Made by a program: the position numbers and the translations under genes
In this document: positions 9,205 through 17,747 of the stretch, piece by piece
Numbering within the stretch: position 1 is the stretch's first letter
How the letters are laid out: each line of letters opens with the position of its first letter
Assembly (NCBI GenBank): GCA_020403455.1
Contig: JADBXP010000001.1
Location: 181,545-245,544 of the forward strand
Length of the DNA stretch: 64,000 bases
DNA from: Chitinophagaceae bacterium
GTDB lineage: Bacteria; Bacteroidota; Bacteroidia; Chitinophagales; Chitinophagaceae
Reading direction: 5' to 3'
The notes under the pieces: generated by a model
Told to the model about the DNA's origin: nothing
Seen by the model: only the letters and a program-made list of their open reading frames with translations
The model's database searches: none

Positions 9205-11337
9205 ATGCACCTGCCTTTTTCATATAAGGAGCGAATTGTACTTCGGATCATCCGGATTGTTATCACCGCAAGTGGTATTTTGTACCAAGGAGATATCCTT
9301 TTGGCCCAGGAAATGAAAAAGGATACCCTTGCATACCCCCTGCTTTCGGGTTCAGATTCTGTTGTTGTTACTGCTTTCCGGCAAACCTATCTCCTTCAAC
9401 AATTACCTGCTTCTGTAGCTCACATGACCCGTAAAGATTTCGCTTTTCTGGGTGCAACATCTATGTTACCGGCAGTTAATCAGGTACCCGGTGTAAGAAT
9501 GGAAGAGAGATCTCCGGGGAGTTACCGTTTCTCTATACGGGGCAGTCTTTTGAGAAGCCCTTTTGGAGTCAGAAACGTAAAAGTTTATCTCAACCGGGTT
9601 CCACTAACCGACGCCGGTGGAAATACATACCTCAATTTGCTTCCCCCTGGAATGCTGGGTGAAATGGATATTTTGAAGGGACCGGCAGCAAGTTCTTATG
9701 GAGCAGGAACCGGTGGTGTTCTTTTGCTGAGTAGCAAAAATGATGTACAAAAGCCAGTGGGAACTCATGTTTCGGCAGGAATTGCCGGAGGAAGTTTTAA
9801 CCTGTTTCGCCAGAATTTATCTATTGAACAGAACAATGAAAAAAGCCAATGGCGAATTGATCAAGACCACCAACAGTCTGCCGGCTATCGAGAGCAAACA
9901 GCATTCCGTCGAGATGCAGTTGCTTTCCAATGGCAACAAAAAGTAGGCATCCATACTTTTCATTCTCAGGTATTTTTTGCCAACCTCTTTTATCAGACAC
10001 CCGGTGGTTTAACACTCACGCAGTTCAGGCAAAATCCTCGTCAGGCCCGGCCCGCAACTGCAACCTTACCCGGCGCTGTAACTCAAAATACATCTGTCTC
10101 CAATCAGACCGCCATGGTGTCTGTAGCTCACGAGGTGAGTCTTGCAGCTAACTGGAACATTCAATCTTTCCTGCTGGGTGGGAAAACTAAATTCCGTAAC
10201 CCATTTATTACCAATTATGAGGAACGCAGAGAAAACAACCTGGGAGCTGGTACAAGTATTCGTTTCTTCAAAAGTAAACAAGCATACAAAATTGAATGGA
10301 TCAATGGTATTGAGTGGATACGTCAGCGAGCAGATGTGACCAACTTTGCGAACAACAAAGGGAATCCCGATACATTGCAATGGAAAGATGATTTAATGGC
10401 CAATCAATGGTTTGCTTTTTCTCAACTCGCAATACAAATCAAAGACTGGCGATTGGAAGCAGGGCTCAGTGTCAACAATCAGCAGTTTAGATTTGAAAGA
10501 ACCTCAGTTCCCGGAAGCCGGCCACAGTTGCGTAATCTGAATGTAGTGGCAACTCCAAGATTCAGTATCTCAAGAAAAATACATTCCCGATGGCAAATGC
10601 AGTTGCTGGTATCCCGCGGATTTTCACCCCCTACCTTAGCAGAAATCAGGCCTTCCGATGGAAATTTTTATGGAGATTTACAGCCGGAGTCTGGGTGGAA
10701 TGTTGAGTTGGGATGGCGTTGGAATCTTGTTCCGGGCCGTCTAAATTGGACAGCCTCTTTCTATCGATTTCAACTCAATCAGGCCATTGTCAGGGGGAAC
10801 AATGCCGCAGGTGTGGAATATTTTATCAATGCAGGAAGAACGCTTCAGCCCGGACTTGAATCATCTCTCCAATGGCAAATTATTCCTGTCTCTTCAAAGT
10901 CGAAATGGCAATTGAACTGGCAGACAGGGTATAGTTATCAACCGTACCAATTCATTGAATACAGGCAAGGCACAACTGATCTCTCGGGTAAATCTTTGAC
11001 AGGTGTTCCCCGCCATATGCTAACAATAGGAAATCAGTTAACACATAGCGCCGGCTTTTACTGCAATTGGCAACTGAATGCGACATCCACTTTGCCTTTA
11101 AATGATATCAATGATGAATGGGCAGCACCTTATCAATTGTTGCAAGCAGAGATGGGTTGGAAGATGAGAAATAGGGGGAAAGAATGGCATTTTTTTCTGG
11201 CAGCTGATAATTTGCTCGATCAAAGTTATAGTCTTGGCAACGATATCAATGCTGCCGGCAGAAGATTCTACAATGTTGCGCCTGGTCTCAGTTTTATGCT
11301 GGGAATACGGTTCAATGCGCGTTCAGCCCTTTTTTGA
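9205..11337 (+). CDS. TonB-dependent receptor, siderophore/vitamin-type without carboxypeptidase-like domain
   Basis: 710-residue outer-membrane receptor. I start it at ATG 9205, because the in-frame TTG at 9181 lies inside the pdhB terminator. The N-terminus has a basic/hydrophobic export signal (LRIIRIVITASGILY), then a TonB-box-like SVVVTAF and a plug domain with SYRFSIRGSLLRSPFGVR and DILKGPAASSYGAGTGG. The barrel ends GIRFNARSALF with a terminal aromatic. The layout resembles receptors for metal chelates, but the ligand is not determinable. No transporter or regulator gene for a matching uptake system is adjacent. Confidence 0.9.
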   Translation: MHLPFSYKERIVLRIIRIVITASGILYQGDILLAQEMKKDTLAYPLLSGSDSVVVTAFRQTYLLQQLPASVAHMTRKDFAFLGATSMLPAVNQVPGVRMEERSPGSYRFSIRGSLLRSPFGVRNVKVYLNRVPLTDAGGNTYLNLLPPGMLGEMDILKGPAASSYGAGTGGVLLLSSKNDVQKPVGTHVSAGIAGGSFNLFRQNLSIEQNNEKSQWRIDQDHQQSAGYREQTAFRRDAVAFQWQQKVGIHTFHSQVFFANLFYQTPGGLTLTQFRQNPRQARPATATLPGAVTQNTSVSNQTAMVSVAHEVSLAANWNIQSFLLGGKTKFRNPFITNYEERRENNLGAGTSIRFFKSKQAYKIEWINGIEWIRQRADVTNFANNKGNPDTLQWKDDLMANQWFAFSQLAIQIKDWRLEAGLSVNNQQFRFERTSVPGSRPQLRNLNVVATPRFSISRKIHSRWQMQLLVSRGFSPPTLAEIRPSDGNFYGDLQPESGWNVELGWRWNLVPGRLNWTASFYRFQLNQAIVRGNNAAGVEYFINAGRTLQPGLESSLQWQIIPVSSKSKWQLNWQTGYSYQPYQFIEYRQGTTDLSGKSLTGVPRHMLTIGNQLTHSAGFYCNWQLNATSTLPLNDINDEWAAPYQLLQAEMGWKMRNRGKEWHFFLAADNLLDQSYSLGNDINAAGRRFYNVAPGLSFMLGIRFNARSALF

Positions 11338-11402
11338 TATCTTTAACCTCGGTATTTGTCATATTTTGACACTTTTACTGACCTATAACTGAACAACCTA
11401 AT

Positions 11403-12563
11403 ATGGCTTCCATACTGATCATAGATGATGAAAAATCAATTCGTAATGTTTTGAAGGACATACTTCAGCATGAGGGATATCAGGTGGAAGAAGCTCCTGA
11501 CGGCGAACAAGGACTAAAATTATTCCAGTCCAAACCCTTTGACTTGGTTTTGTGTGACATCAAAATGCCAAAAATGGATGGAATGGAGGTTTTGCAGCAG
11601 ATTATGGCTATCAATACTGAAATTCCTGTGATCATGATCAGCGGGCATGGAAGCATAGAAAATGCAGTCGAAGCAGTTAAAAAGGGGGCCTATGATTTTA
11701 TTTCCAAGCCACCCGACCTGAACCGATTATTGATTACGCTGCGCAACGCCCTCGACAAAAATACTTTGGTAAAAGAAACGCGTATTTTAAAAAAGAAAGT
11801 GAGTGGGGTCCAGGAAATCATTGGTGAAAGTGAGGCGATTGGAAAAATAAAATCCACCATTGATAAAGTTGCTCCAACAGATGCTCGTATTTTGATTACG
11901 GGTGAAAATGGAACCGGGAAGGAGTTGGTAGCAAGATGGCTGCACGAAAAAAGTAATCGTTCCCACCAGCCATTGATAGAAGTCAATTGTGCTGCAATTC
12001 CATCAGAACTCATCGAGAGCGAATTATTCGGACATGAAAAGGGATCATTTACATCTGCCATTAAACAACGCATAGGTAAATTTGAGCAGGCACATGGCGG
12101 AACACTTTTTCTGGATGAGATTGGAGATATGCATGCCGGTGCGCAGGCTAAAGTATTGCGTGCCCTGCAGGAAGGAAAAATAAGTAGGGTAGGGGGTGAA
12201 AAAGAAATTGATGTTGACGTTCGGATAATTGCTGCTACCAATAAAAATCTATTGCAAGAGGTGGAAGAGAAAAATTTTCGCCTCGATTTATATCATCGGC
12301 TGAGTGTTATTTTAATACAGGTACCATCTTTGAGAGACAGAGCATCAGATATACCCATATTGGTCAACCATTTTTTGCACGAAATTGCTCAATCCTACCG
12401 CCAACCGGTCAAGCAAATTGATACTGAAGCAATGGCAGCCCTATCCCAACAACATTGGAGCGGCAATATCCGTGAATTAAGAAATGTGGTGGAACGATTG
12501 GTGATTTTATCTGATAAAAACATTTCTCTCACAGATGTTCATAGTTTTGTGTTGCTTTCATAA
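11403..12563 (+). CDS. Sigma-54-type response regulator (receiver plus AAA+), no DNA-binding domain
   Basis: 386-residue NtrC-family protein. The receiver domain (1-120) has IIDDE and phospho-acceptor Asp52 in LCDIKMPKMDG. The AAA+ domain (about 138-370) has Walker A GENGTGKE (167-174), Walker B GGTLFLDEIGD (232-242) and the arginine-rich WSGNIRELRNVVER segment. The sigma-54 contact loop reads GSFTSA (214-219) instead of GAFTGA. The protein stops right after the AAA+ domain, so the Fis-type helix-turn-helix expected at the C-terminus is absent. Only 40 bases separate it from lepB, leaving no room for a frameshifted tail. No partner kinase is adjacent; a histidine kinase lies at 39.8 kb. Confidence 0.92.
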   Translation: MASILIIDDEKSIRNVLKDILQHEGYQVEEAPDGEQGLKLFQSKPFDLVLCDIKMPKMDGMEVLQQIMAINTEIPVIMISGHGSIENAVEAVKKGAYDFISKPPDLNRLLITLRNALDKNTLVKETRILKKKVSGVQEIIGESEAIGKIKSTIDKVAPTDARILITGENGTGKELVARWLHEKSNRSHQPLIEVNCAAIPSELIESELFGHEKGSFTSAIKQRIGKFEQAHGGTLFLDEIGDMHAGAQAKVLRALQEGKISRVGGEKEIDVDVRIIAATNKNLLQEVEEKNFRLDLYHRLSVILIQVPSLRDRASDIPILVNHFLHEIAQSYRQPVKQIDTEAMAALSQQHWSGNIRELRNVVERLVILSDKNISLTDVHSFVLLS

Positions 12564-12603
12564 TGATTAATTTTATTCAAACATTTTATATCAATTTATC
12601 ACA

Positions 12604-14112
12604 ATGGGTTATATATTACTGATTATCGGAGTTATTGGTTGGCACATCGGCATGTATGGGATGTTCAAAAAAGCCGGAATAGCTCCTTGGAAAGCATTGG
12701 TGCCCTTTTATAATACCTGGTGCATCGTTGAAGTAACCAAGACTAAAAAATACTGGTTTTGGTTGCAATTGATACCCATTGCCGGACAATTCATTACTAT
12801 TTGGCTGACCATCATTTTTGTAATGCATTTTAAAAAAGTTTCTGTACCCGATCACGCTGCAACGGTATTGATACCCTTTTTGTATTTCCCTTATCTCGGT
12901 TTCTCCTCGGATGTAAAGTGGCATGGACATGATACCCTGAGACATTATCATAAGCCGGTTTCAAGAGAATGGATTGATGCTGCTGTTTTTGCAGTAGTTG
13001 CAGCTACATTAATTCGAAGTTTTATTTTCGAAGCTTACGTCATTCCCACAGGAAGTATGGAAAAAACCTTGCTGGTCAATGACTTCCTTTTCGTGAATAA
13101 AATGTCTTATGGCGCTCGCATTCCACAAACACCCCTATCGTTCCCTTTTGTACATAATTTCATGCCTTTTAGCAAAACATCCCCCTCATACATCAAAGAA
13201 GTACAAATCCCTTATAAACGCCTTCCTGCAATCTCTTCTATCCGGCGCAATGATGTCGTGGTCTTTAATTTCCCTGCGGGTGATACAATCATCAACGACG
13301 AAGAGCATGGCAGTCTGGTACCTTATTATGATGTTCTTAGAAATGAGTTCAATGGGAACAGAGAAGCATTGAAGGACCGGTATCCTGTATTGGTTCATCC
13401 CATGGATAAAACGGACAACTACATCAAACGCTGTGTTGGTGTGCCCGGCGATCTGTTAGAAGTGAAGTCCGGAATTTTATACATCAATGGTCAACCCGGA
13501 TTCCAGTCTCCCACCTCTCAGACCGAATATCTTGTACAAACAGACGGGAGTCCGATAAACAGTGAGTTCCTGTTGAGTGAACTGGGTATTGATGTAGATA
13601 ATACTAAGGACCAGATACGTTTCACATCAGGTCAGTCTGATATATTCGTTATCAACATGACCCCAGCTGAAGCTGCAAAGGTGAAAGCACTTTCTACTGT
13701 CAAATCTGTTGCTTTATATTCTGATAATATGGTGGGGCAAACATTTCCGAACAATGAAGCCCTTTATCCATGGACAGTTGATAATTTCGGTCCATTGCGC
13801 ATCCCTAAAAAAGGAGATAAGGTGGAACTGACTCCAGCCAATATTGATATTTATCGCAGATTGATAACGACTTATGAGCACAATCAATTGGATGAAGTCA
13901 ATGGCAAGTATATTTTAAACGGAAAAGAAGTCACTTCCTATACTGTTCAGCTGAATTATTACTGGATGATGGGTGACAATCGCCACAGAAGCCAGGACAG
14001 TCGCTATTGGGGTTTTGTGCCTGAAACCCATATCGTAGGAAAGGCATCTATGATTTGGTTCAGTTACGAGAACGGACCTCGGTGGAAAAGAATATTTTCT
14101 TCAATTAAATGA
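12604..14112 (+). CDS. lepB: Signal peptidase I with N-terminal DUF5684-like membrane domain
   Basis: 502-residue membrane protease that removes signal peptides of exported proteins. Residues 1-100 hold several hydrophobic segments with FYNTWCIVEVTK, typical of the DUF5684 extension in Bacteroidota. A further membrane segment (124-145) precedes the catalytic Ser151 in PTGSMEKTL. The general-base lysine is Lys275 in NYIKRCVGVPGD, and the conserved MMGDNRHRSQDSRYWG lies near the C-terminus. About 150 extra residues sit between the two catalytic regions and the final box, making it much longer than the 324-residue E. coli enzyme. cdd follows 22 bases downstream and is probably cotranscribed. Confidence 0.94.
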   Translation: MGYILLIIGVIGWHIGMYGMFKKAGIAPWKALVPFYNTWCIVEVTKTKKYWFWLQLIPIAGQFITIWLTIIFVMHFKKVSVPDHAATVLIPFLYFPYLGFSSDVKWHGHDTLRHYHKPVSREWIDAAVFAVVAATLIRSFIFEAYVIPTGSMEKTLLVNDFLFVNKMSYGARIPQTPLSFPFVHNFMPFSKTSPSYIKEVQIPYKRLPAISSIRRNDVVVFNFPAGDTIINDEEHGSLVPYYDVLRNEFNGNREALKDRYPVLVHPMDKTDNYIKRCVGVPGDLLEVKSGILYINGQPGFQSPTSQTEYLVQTDGSPINSEFLLSELGIDVDNTKDQIRFTSGQSDIFVINMTPAEAAKVKALSTVKSVALYSDNMVGQTFPNNEALYPWTVDNFGPLRIPKKGDKVELTPANIDIYRRLITTYEHNQLDEVNGKYILNGKEVTSYTVQLNYYWMMGDNRHRSQDSRYWGFVPETHIVGKASMIWFSYENGPRWKRIFSSIK

Positions 14113-14134
14113 TGTGTTACTAAGTCAATAACTT

Positions 14135-14620
14135 ATGATTCAACATCTGTCTTTTGAATATGAAGTATATACATCTTCTGATCAGTTATCAAAAGAGGAT
14201 GCATTTCTTTTACAGCAGGCAAGAAGCATAACAGCACAATCATATGCACCCTACTCAAAGTTTCATGTAGGTGCTGCAGCATTGCTAACCAATGGTGAGA
14301 TCATTACCGGTACCAATCAGGAGAATGCAAGTTATCCGGTTGCCATTTGTGCGGAGCGAGTACTTTTATCTGCCCTATCCTCCCGTTTTCCCGGTGCAGC
14401 TGTTACAACTATGGCCATAAGTTTTCATAACCAAAAGAATAATAAAAGCCGCCATCCTATTTCTCCCTGTGGAATGTGCAGGCAGGCATTGGTAGAACAC
14501 CAATTTCATTTTGGTCAGACCATTCGGCTGATTTTATCAGGTCAGGAGGGTGAGGTATACCTGATTAAAGATGCCTCTTCTTTGCTTCCATTGGGTTTTT
14601 CAGCAGAAGATATGCAATAA
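14135..14620 (+). CDS. cdd: Cytidine deaminase
   Basis: 161-residue zinc enzyme that converts cytidine and deoxycytidine to uridine forms for pyrimidine salvage. The zinc and catalytic motif CAER is at Cys72-Glu74, with the other zinc ligands in PCGMC (Cys112, Cys115). SYAPYSKFHVGAAAL near residue 36 is the substrate-binding segment. The length fits the homotetrameric small class once an N-terminal extension of about 20 residues is allowed for. It is 22 bases behind lepB and convergent with the alkyltransferase gene, whose stop lies 13 bases away. Confidence 0.95.
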   Translation: MIQHLSFEYEVYTSSDQLSKEDAFLLQQARSITAQSYAPYSKFHVGAAALLTNGEIITGTNQENASYPVAICAERVLLSALSSRFPGAAVTTMAISFHNQKNNKSRHPISPCGMCRQALVEHQFHFGQTIRLILSGQEGEVYLIKDASSLLPLGFSAEDMQ

Positions 14621-14633
14621 GAAGTACTCGGTA

Positions 14634-15131
14634 TCAGAAGAGTTTTTGCACTCCCATAGTGATGTTCAATTCATGTTGGAAAAGCCATTTTTTACGCCAG
14701 ATGCCACCGGCATAACCAGTAAATGAACGATCACTTCCCAAAACCCTATGGCAGGGGATGAGAATCATGATATTGTTTTTTCCATTGGCAGCTGCAACTG
14801 CTCTGGTTGCTTTCGAGTCACCAATGGCATCGGCCAATTGCTGATAACTGATGGTCTTTCCGAAAGGGATAGTCAACAATTCTTTCCAGACCATTTCCTG
14901 AAATGCTGTACCGGTTTGGAAAAGCGGTGTATCAAATTGTTTGCGATTGCCCCTGAAATATTCTATTAATTCCTCCGTACATTGGTGTATCACCTCAGTG
15001 ACTCCGGGCTCTCCATGAAGCATGTCTTGTTGTTCATCCACAAAGACAACTTCAGTGATAAATGTCTCTGTTCCTCCAATTCTGATGAGGCCCAGAGGAC
15101 TCTCATAGTATGTATAATAAACTTCAGGCAT
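14634..15131 (-). CDS. ogt: Methylated-DNA-[protein]-cysteine S-methyltransferase
   Basis: 165-residue suicide repair protein that takes alkyl groups from O6-alkylguanine onto Cys127 in IPCHRV. The helix-turn-helix segment GKTISYQQLADAIGDSKATRAV precedes the active site, and YAGGIWRKKWLFQHE closes the domain. There is no Ada-type N-terminal domain, so it is an Ogt-like enzyme. It is the last gene of a three-gene minus-strand operon: its ATG overlaps the stop of the CsaA-like gene in a TAATG junction, which implies coupled translation. Confidence 0.93.
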   Translation of the reverse strand: MPEVYYTYYESPLGLIRIGGTETFITEVVFVDEQQDMLHGEPGVTEVIHQCTEELIEYFRGNRKQFDTPLFQTGTAFQEMVWKELLTIPFGKTISYQQLADAIGDSKATRAVAAANGKNNIMILIPCHRVLGSDRSFTGYAGGIWRKKWLFQHELNITMGVQKLF

Positions 15132-15460
15132 TAGCCAATTTTTAGCCCATTTTTCAAGTGCTTATCAGGGTGAAGCAACACTACCTGATTAGATTCATCG
15201 TATACACCCAGCACCAAACATTCACTCATGAAATTCGCAATTTGTTTCTTTGGAAAGTTAATCACAGCAATGATTTGTCTGTTGATTAATTCTTCCCGGC
15301 AATAGTGATGGGTTATTTGAGCAGAAGATCGCAAGATGCCCAATTCACCAAAATCTATCTTCAGTTGAAAAGCCGGTTTTTTTGCCTCAGGAAAGGGAAA
15401 TACATCCAGTATAGTGCCAAGTCTGATGTCTATCTTTTCAAAATCTGACCAGCTGATCAT
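15131..15460 (-). CDS. csaA: CsaA-type tRNA-binding domain protein
   Basis: 109-residue protein made of a single OB-fold tRNA-binding domain, like Bacillus CsaA, a proposed export-related chaperone; its role outside Bacillus is unclear. FEKIDIRLGTILDV at the N-terminus and RQIIAVINFPKKQIANFMSE are the hallmark segments, followed by SECLVLGVYD. It overlaps the upstream transglutaminase-like gene by 4 bases (ATGA) and the downstream ogt gene by 1 base. The tight junctions suggest one transcript, but no obvious functional link joins the three products. Confidence 0.88.
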   Translation of the reverse strand: MISWSDFEKIDIRLGTILDVFPFPEAKKPAFQLKIDFGELGILRSSAQITHHYCREELINRQIIAVINFPKKQIANFMSECLVLGVYDESNQVVLLHPDKHLKNGLKIG

Positions 15461-16365
15461 GTAGAAAGATTATTTTCTTCAGAGGGATTATAATATTCCA
15501 GTTGGTCTGCAAGGGAAAGGATTTCAGCTGATTTTATCGGGTCATTTTTCTTGCGCTCGTAGAATTTCGCTGTTTGATATAAAAGATGCAAAACACAATA
15601 TTCGTTGGTAAGAGGTGTAAAGAAATTAGCGGTCGGTTCAAGTCTAAAGCTTCTGAAATAGTTATCTGCATTGTACTGAGAAAAAGGTTTGCCGGTTCCG
15701 GGTTCCACATAGAATTGAATCGCTTCTCTAATGGGAGGGTACTTCGGCTCGTAAAGAAGTCCGGTTGAATAAAAAGCCACCATGTAGGTATTCGGCAAAT
15801 GAAGTAGAGATGTTTTGATGCCTAATTGCTGGCACAACGCATGATAAAGGATTCCATTGGTGATGGTGTTGCCTTGTTTTGTTTCTATTACTTTTTGAAT
15901 AAAATATTCATCTTCTTCACAGTTAGGTAATAGTGAGCCCTTCAACCCAAAAAAATCATAAATAATGTTTTTCAAAACTTTCGCCTGTTCCAGGGGTGTC
16001 AGAAAATTATTTAGTTCAAGCCAAATATTCTTTTTCAGTTGTTCAACTGATTCAAAAAAACTTTCTCTGTTGAGATCCGGCTGGTCGTATTTTGCTGCCA
16101 ATAATGCACCATCCAATAAATGAGTACAGCCTTCAGCCTTCCACTTCTTCAATTCTCTCCCCAATTCAATTAGCCGTAGTTTTTTAATGATGATCTGAAT
16201 ACGTTCCTGTATGTGTTCATCCGGTTGATTTTCCCAAAGATTTTCGAGGTTCGGAATGATTGGCTTACCATAGCCCATCAGCTTGCCTACCACCGATTCA
16301 TATACCTCAGAATCGGGGTCATCTATCAATGACAATAACGCATTTAATTCATTGGTTTCCTGCAT
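15457..16365 (-). CDS. Transglutaminase-like (SirB1/Tgl-core2 type) protein with HEAT-like N-terminus
   Basis: 302-residue protein. The N-terminus (1-60) looks like a short helical repeat (LLSLIDDPDSEVYESV), and the central part resembles the SirB1-type transglutaminase-like domain, with a nearly continuous family segment at GNTITNGILYHALCQQLGIK (about 180). This domain is found in many bacteria without a known reaction. I do not see a convincing cysteine at the usual catalytic place, so enzymatic activity is doubtful. It is the first gene of the operon with csaA and ogt. The 224-base divergent region to the desaturase probably contains its promoter. Confidence 0.75.
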   Translation of the reverse strand: MQETNELNALLSLIDDPDSEVYESVVGKLMGYGKPIIPNLENLWENQPDEHIQERIQIIIKKLRLIELGRELKKWKAEGCTHLLDGALLAAKYDQPDLNRESFFESVEQLKKNIWLELNNFLTPLEQAKVLKNIIYDFFGLKGSLLPNCEEDEYFIQKVIETKQGNTITNGILYHALCQQLGIKTSLLHLPNTYMVAFYSTGLLYEPKYPPIREAIQFYVEPGTGKPFSQYNADNYFRSFRLEPTANFFTPLTNEYCVLHLLYQTAKFYERKKNDPIKSAEILSLADQLEYYNPSEENNLST

Positions 16366-16521
16366 GGTAAACAGTGGATGCTTAACTAGCTAATAACGCA
16401 TCGGCTATGAAAAAGTATATTTTTTACCTCATTTTTATATCCAAAAGTCCCAAATTCTTATCCCCCAATGTGAATATGTTCCTAGCCAAACGGATTTTTA
16501 TACCAGCTTTTACCGCAGCAT

Positions 16522-16565
16522 AAAGCACAACATTGTGAAATCAGCAACAACTACTGTGCTTTTTT
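16522..16565 (+). terminator. Terminator-like hairpin upstream of the desaturase gene
   Basis: AAAGCACA (16522-16529) is exactly complementary to TGTGCTTT (16555-16562), with a 25-base loop and a T run to 16565. No gene ends just upstream on this strand. It therefore lies in a divergent promoter region, where it could act as an attenuator of the desaturase transcript or be a chance palindrome. Confidence 0.35.
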
Positions 16566-16589
16566 ATCAGTATCATTGTATTCATAAAA

Positions 16590-17678
16590 ATGCATCGAAT
16601 GTCCACTTTCACCATACCTAAGTTTCCACAGGTTACCGTTAATCTGCATACCGAACTGCGTCGCCGTGTTCAGGAATACTTTCAGCAGCGTGGGCTGGAA
16701 GAGACGGGTACCCCCCATCTCTTTACCAAAGCTGTTCTTTTGATCGGCTGTCTCGTGGCAGTCTATGTTCATCTTTTATTCTTTACTCCCGTCTGGTACC
16801 TGGCCTTGCTGGAGTCTGTGATCATGGGCGGACTCGTAGCAGCCATCGGATTCAACGTGATGCACGACGGAAGCCACGGGAGTTTCAGCCAGAAAAAATG
16901 GGTCAATCGACTGGCAGCATCTACCATTAGTTTATTGGGTGCTAACCACTTTATGTGGAACATGAAGCACAATATGATTCACCATACTTTTACCAACGTT
17001 GACGGAGTTGATGATGATATTGAAGTGACTTTCCTGATGCGGATGGCTCCTACCCAGCACAGGGCTAAACTGCACCGTTTCCAGCATCTCTATTTTTGGT
17101 TTCTTTATATGTTGCTCTATATTTTCTGGCTTTTCTTCACAGATTACCGCAAATACTTTTCGGGAAAAATTGGTAATGTGCCTCTGAAAAAAATGAAATG
17201 GGCAGATCACCTGGAGTTTTGGTCAGTAAAAGTATATCATGCACTGGCATTCATTGTGTTACCCGTATATATGCTCGGTTGGAAAGCCTGGCTGGTAGGT
17301 TTCCTGGTAATGACCCTCGTTGCTGGATTTGTACTGAGTATCGTGTTCCAACTGGCACATACTGTTGAGCATACTGAGTTCCCTGTTACCGATGAGGGAA
17401 CCAATCGGTTACCCGATGAGTTTGCCGCTCATCAGATCAAAACAACGGCCAATTTTGCCACCCGCAATAAAGTTATCAGCTGGTTGGTAGGTGGATTGAA
17501 TTTTCAGATTGAGCATCACCTTTTTCCAAAAATTTCTCACGTTCATTATCCAGCTATCAGCGAAATCGTTAAGCGTGTTTGTGCTGAATATCAGTTGCAA
17601 TACATTGAATACCCAACAATGCGGCAGGCAGTTTCTGCTCACGTTCGCTTCTTGCGCAGAATGGGGAAATACGATTAA
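16590..17678 (+). CDS. Membrane fatty-acid (acyl-lipid/acyl-CoA) desaturase
   Basis: 362-residue di-iron membrane desaturase that introduces double bonds into acyl chains. The three histidine boxes are present: HDGSH (92-96), HNMIHH (127-132) and QIEHH near 308. The QxxHH form is typical of front-end (delta-5/delta-6-like) desaturases, but there is no cytochrome b5 domain. Four membrane segments are visible (about 47-68, 72-92, 170-190, 205-245). A second ATG at 16599 is an equally possible start. It stands alone and is convergent with topA, whose stop is 70 bases away. Regiospecificity cannot be assigned. Confidence 0.9.
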   Translation: MHRMSTFTIPKFPQVTVNLHTELRRRVQEYFQQRGLEETGTPHLFTKAVLLIGCLVAVYVHLLFFTPVWYLALLESVIMGGLVAAIGFNVMHDGSHGSFSQKKWVNRLAASTISLLGANHFMWNMKHNMIHHTFTNVDGVDDDIEVTFLMRMAPTQHRAKLHRFQHLYFWFLYMLLYIFWLFFTDYRKYFSGKIGNVPLKKMKWADHLEFWSVKVYHALAFIVLPVYMLGWKAWLVGFLVMTLVAGFVLSIVFQLAHTVEHTEFPVTDEGTNRLPDEFAAHQIKTTANFATRNKVISWLVGGLNFQIEHHLFPKISHVHYPAISEIVKRVCAEYQLQYIEYPTMRQAVSAHVRFLRRMGKYD

Positions 17679-17747
17679 AAAACGAGGTTGCTATGAGTAG
17701 CGTCTAAGGCGCTATTCCTCCTGCTGCTTGCCCACGATCAACTTTAC

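Noticed and set aside
11403..12603. Frameshifted Fis domain after the sigma-54-type regulator
   Set aside because: Only 40 bases lie between its stop and lepB, too few for a helix-turn-helix domain in any frame.
17690..17715. Hairpin TAGCG/CGCTA as terminator between the desaturase and topA
   Set aside because: The stem is only 5 bases and no T tract follows on either strand.
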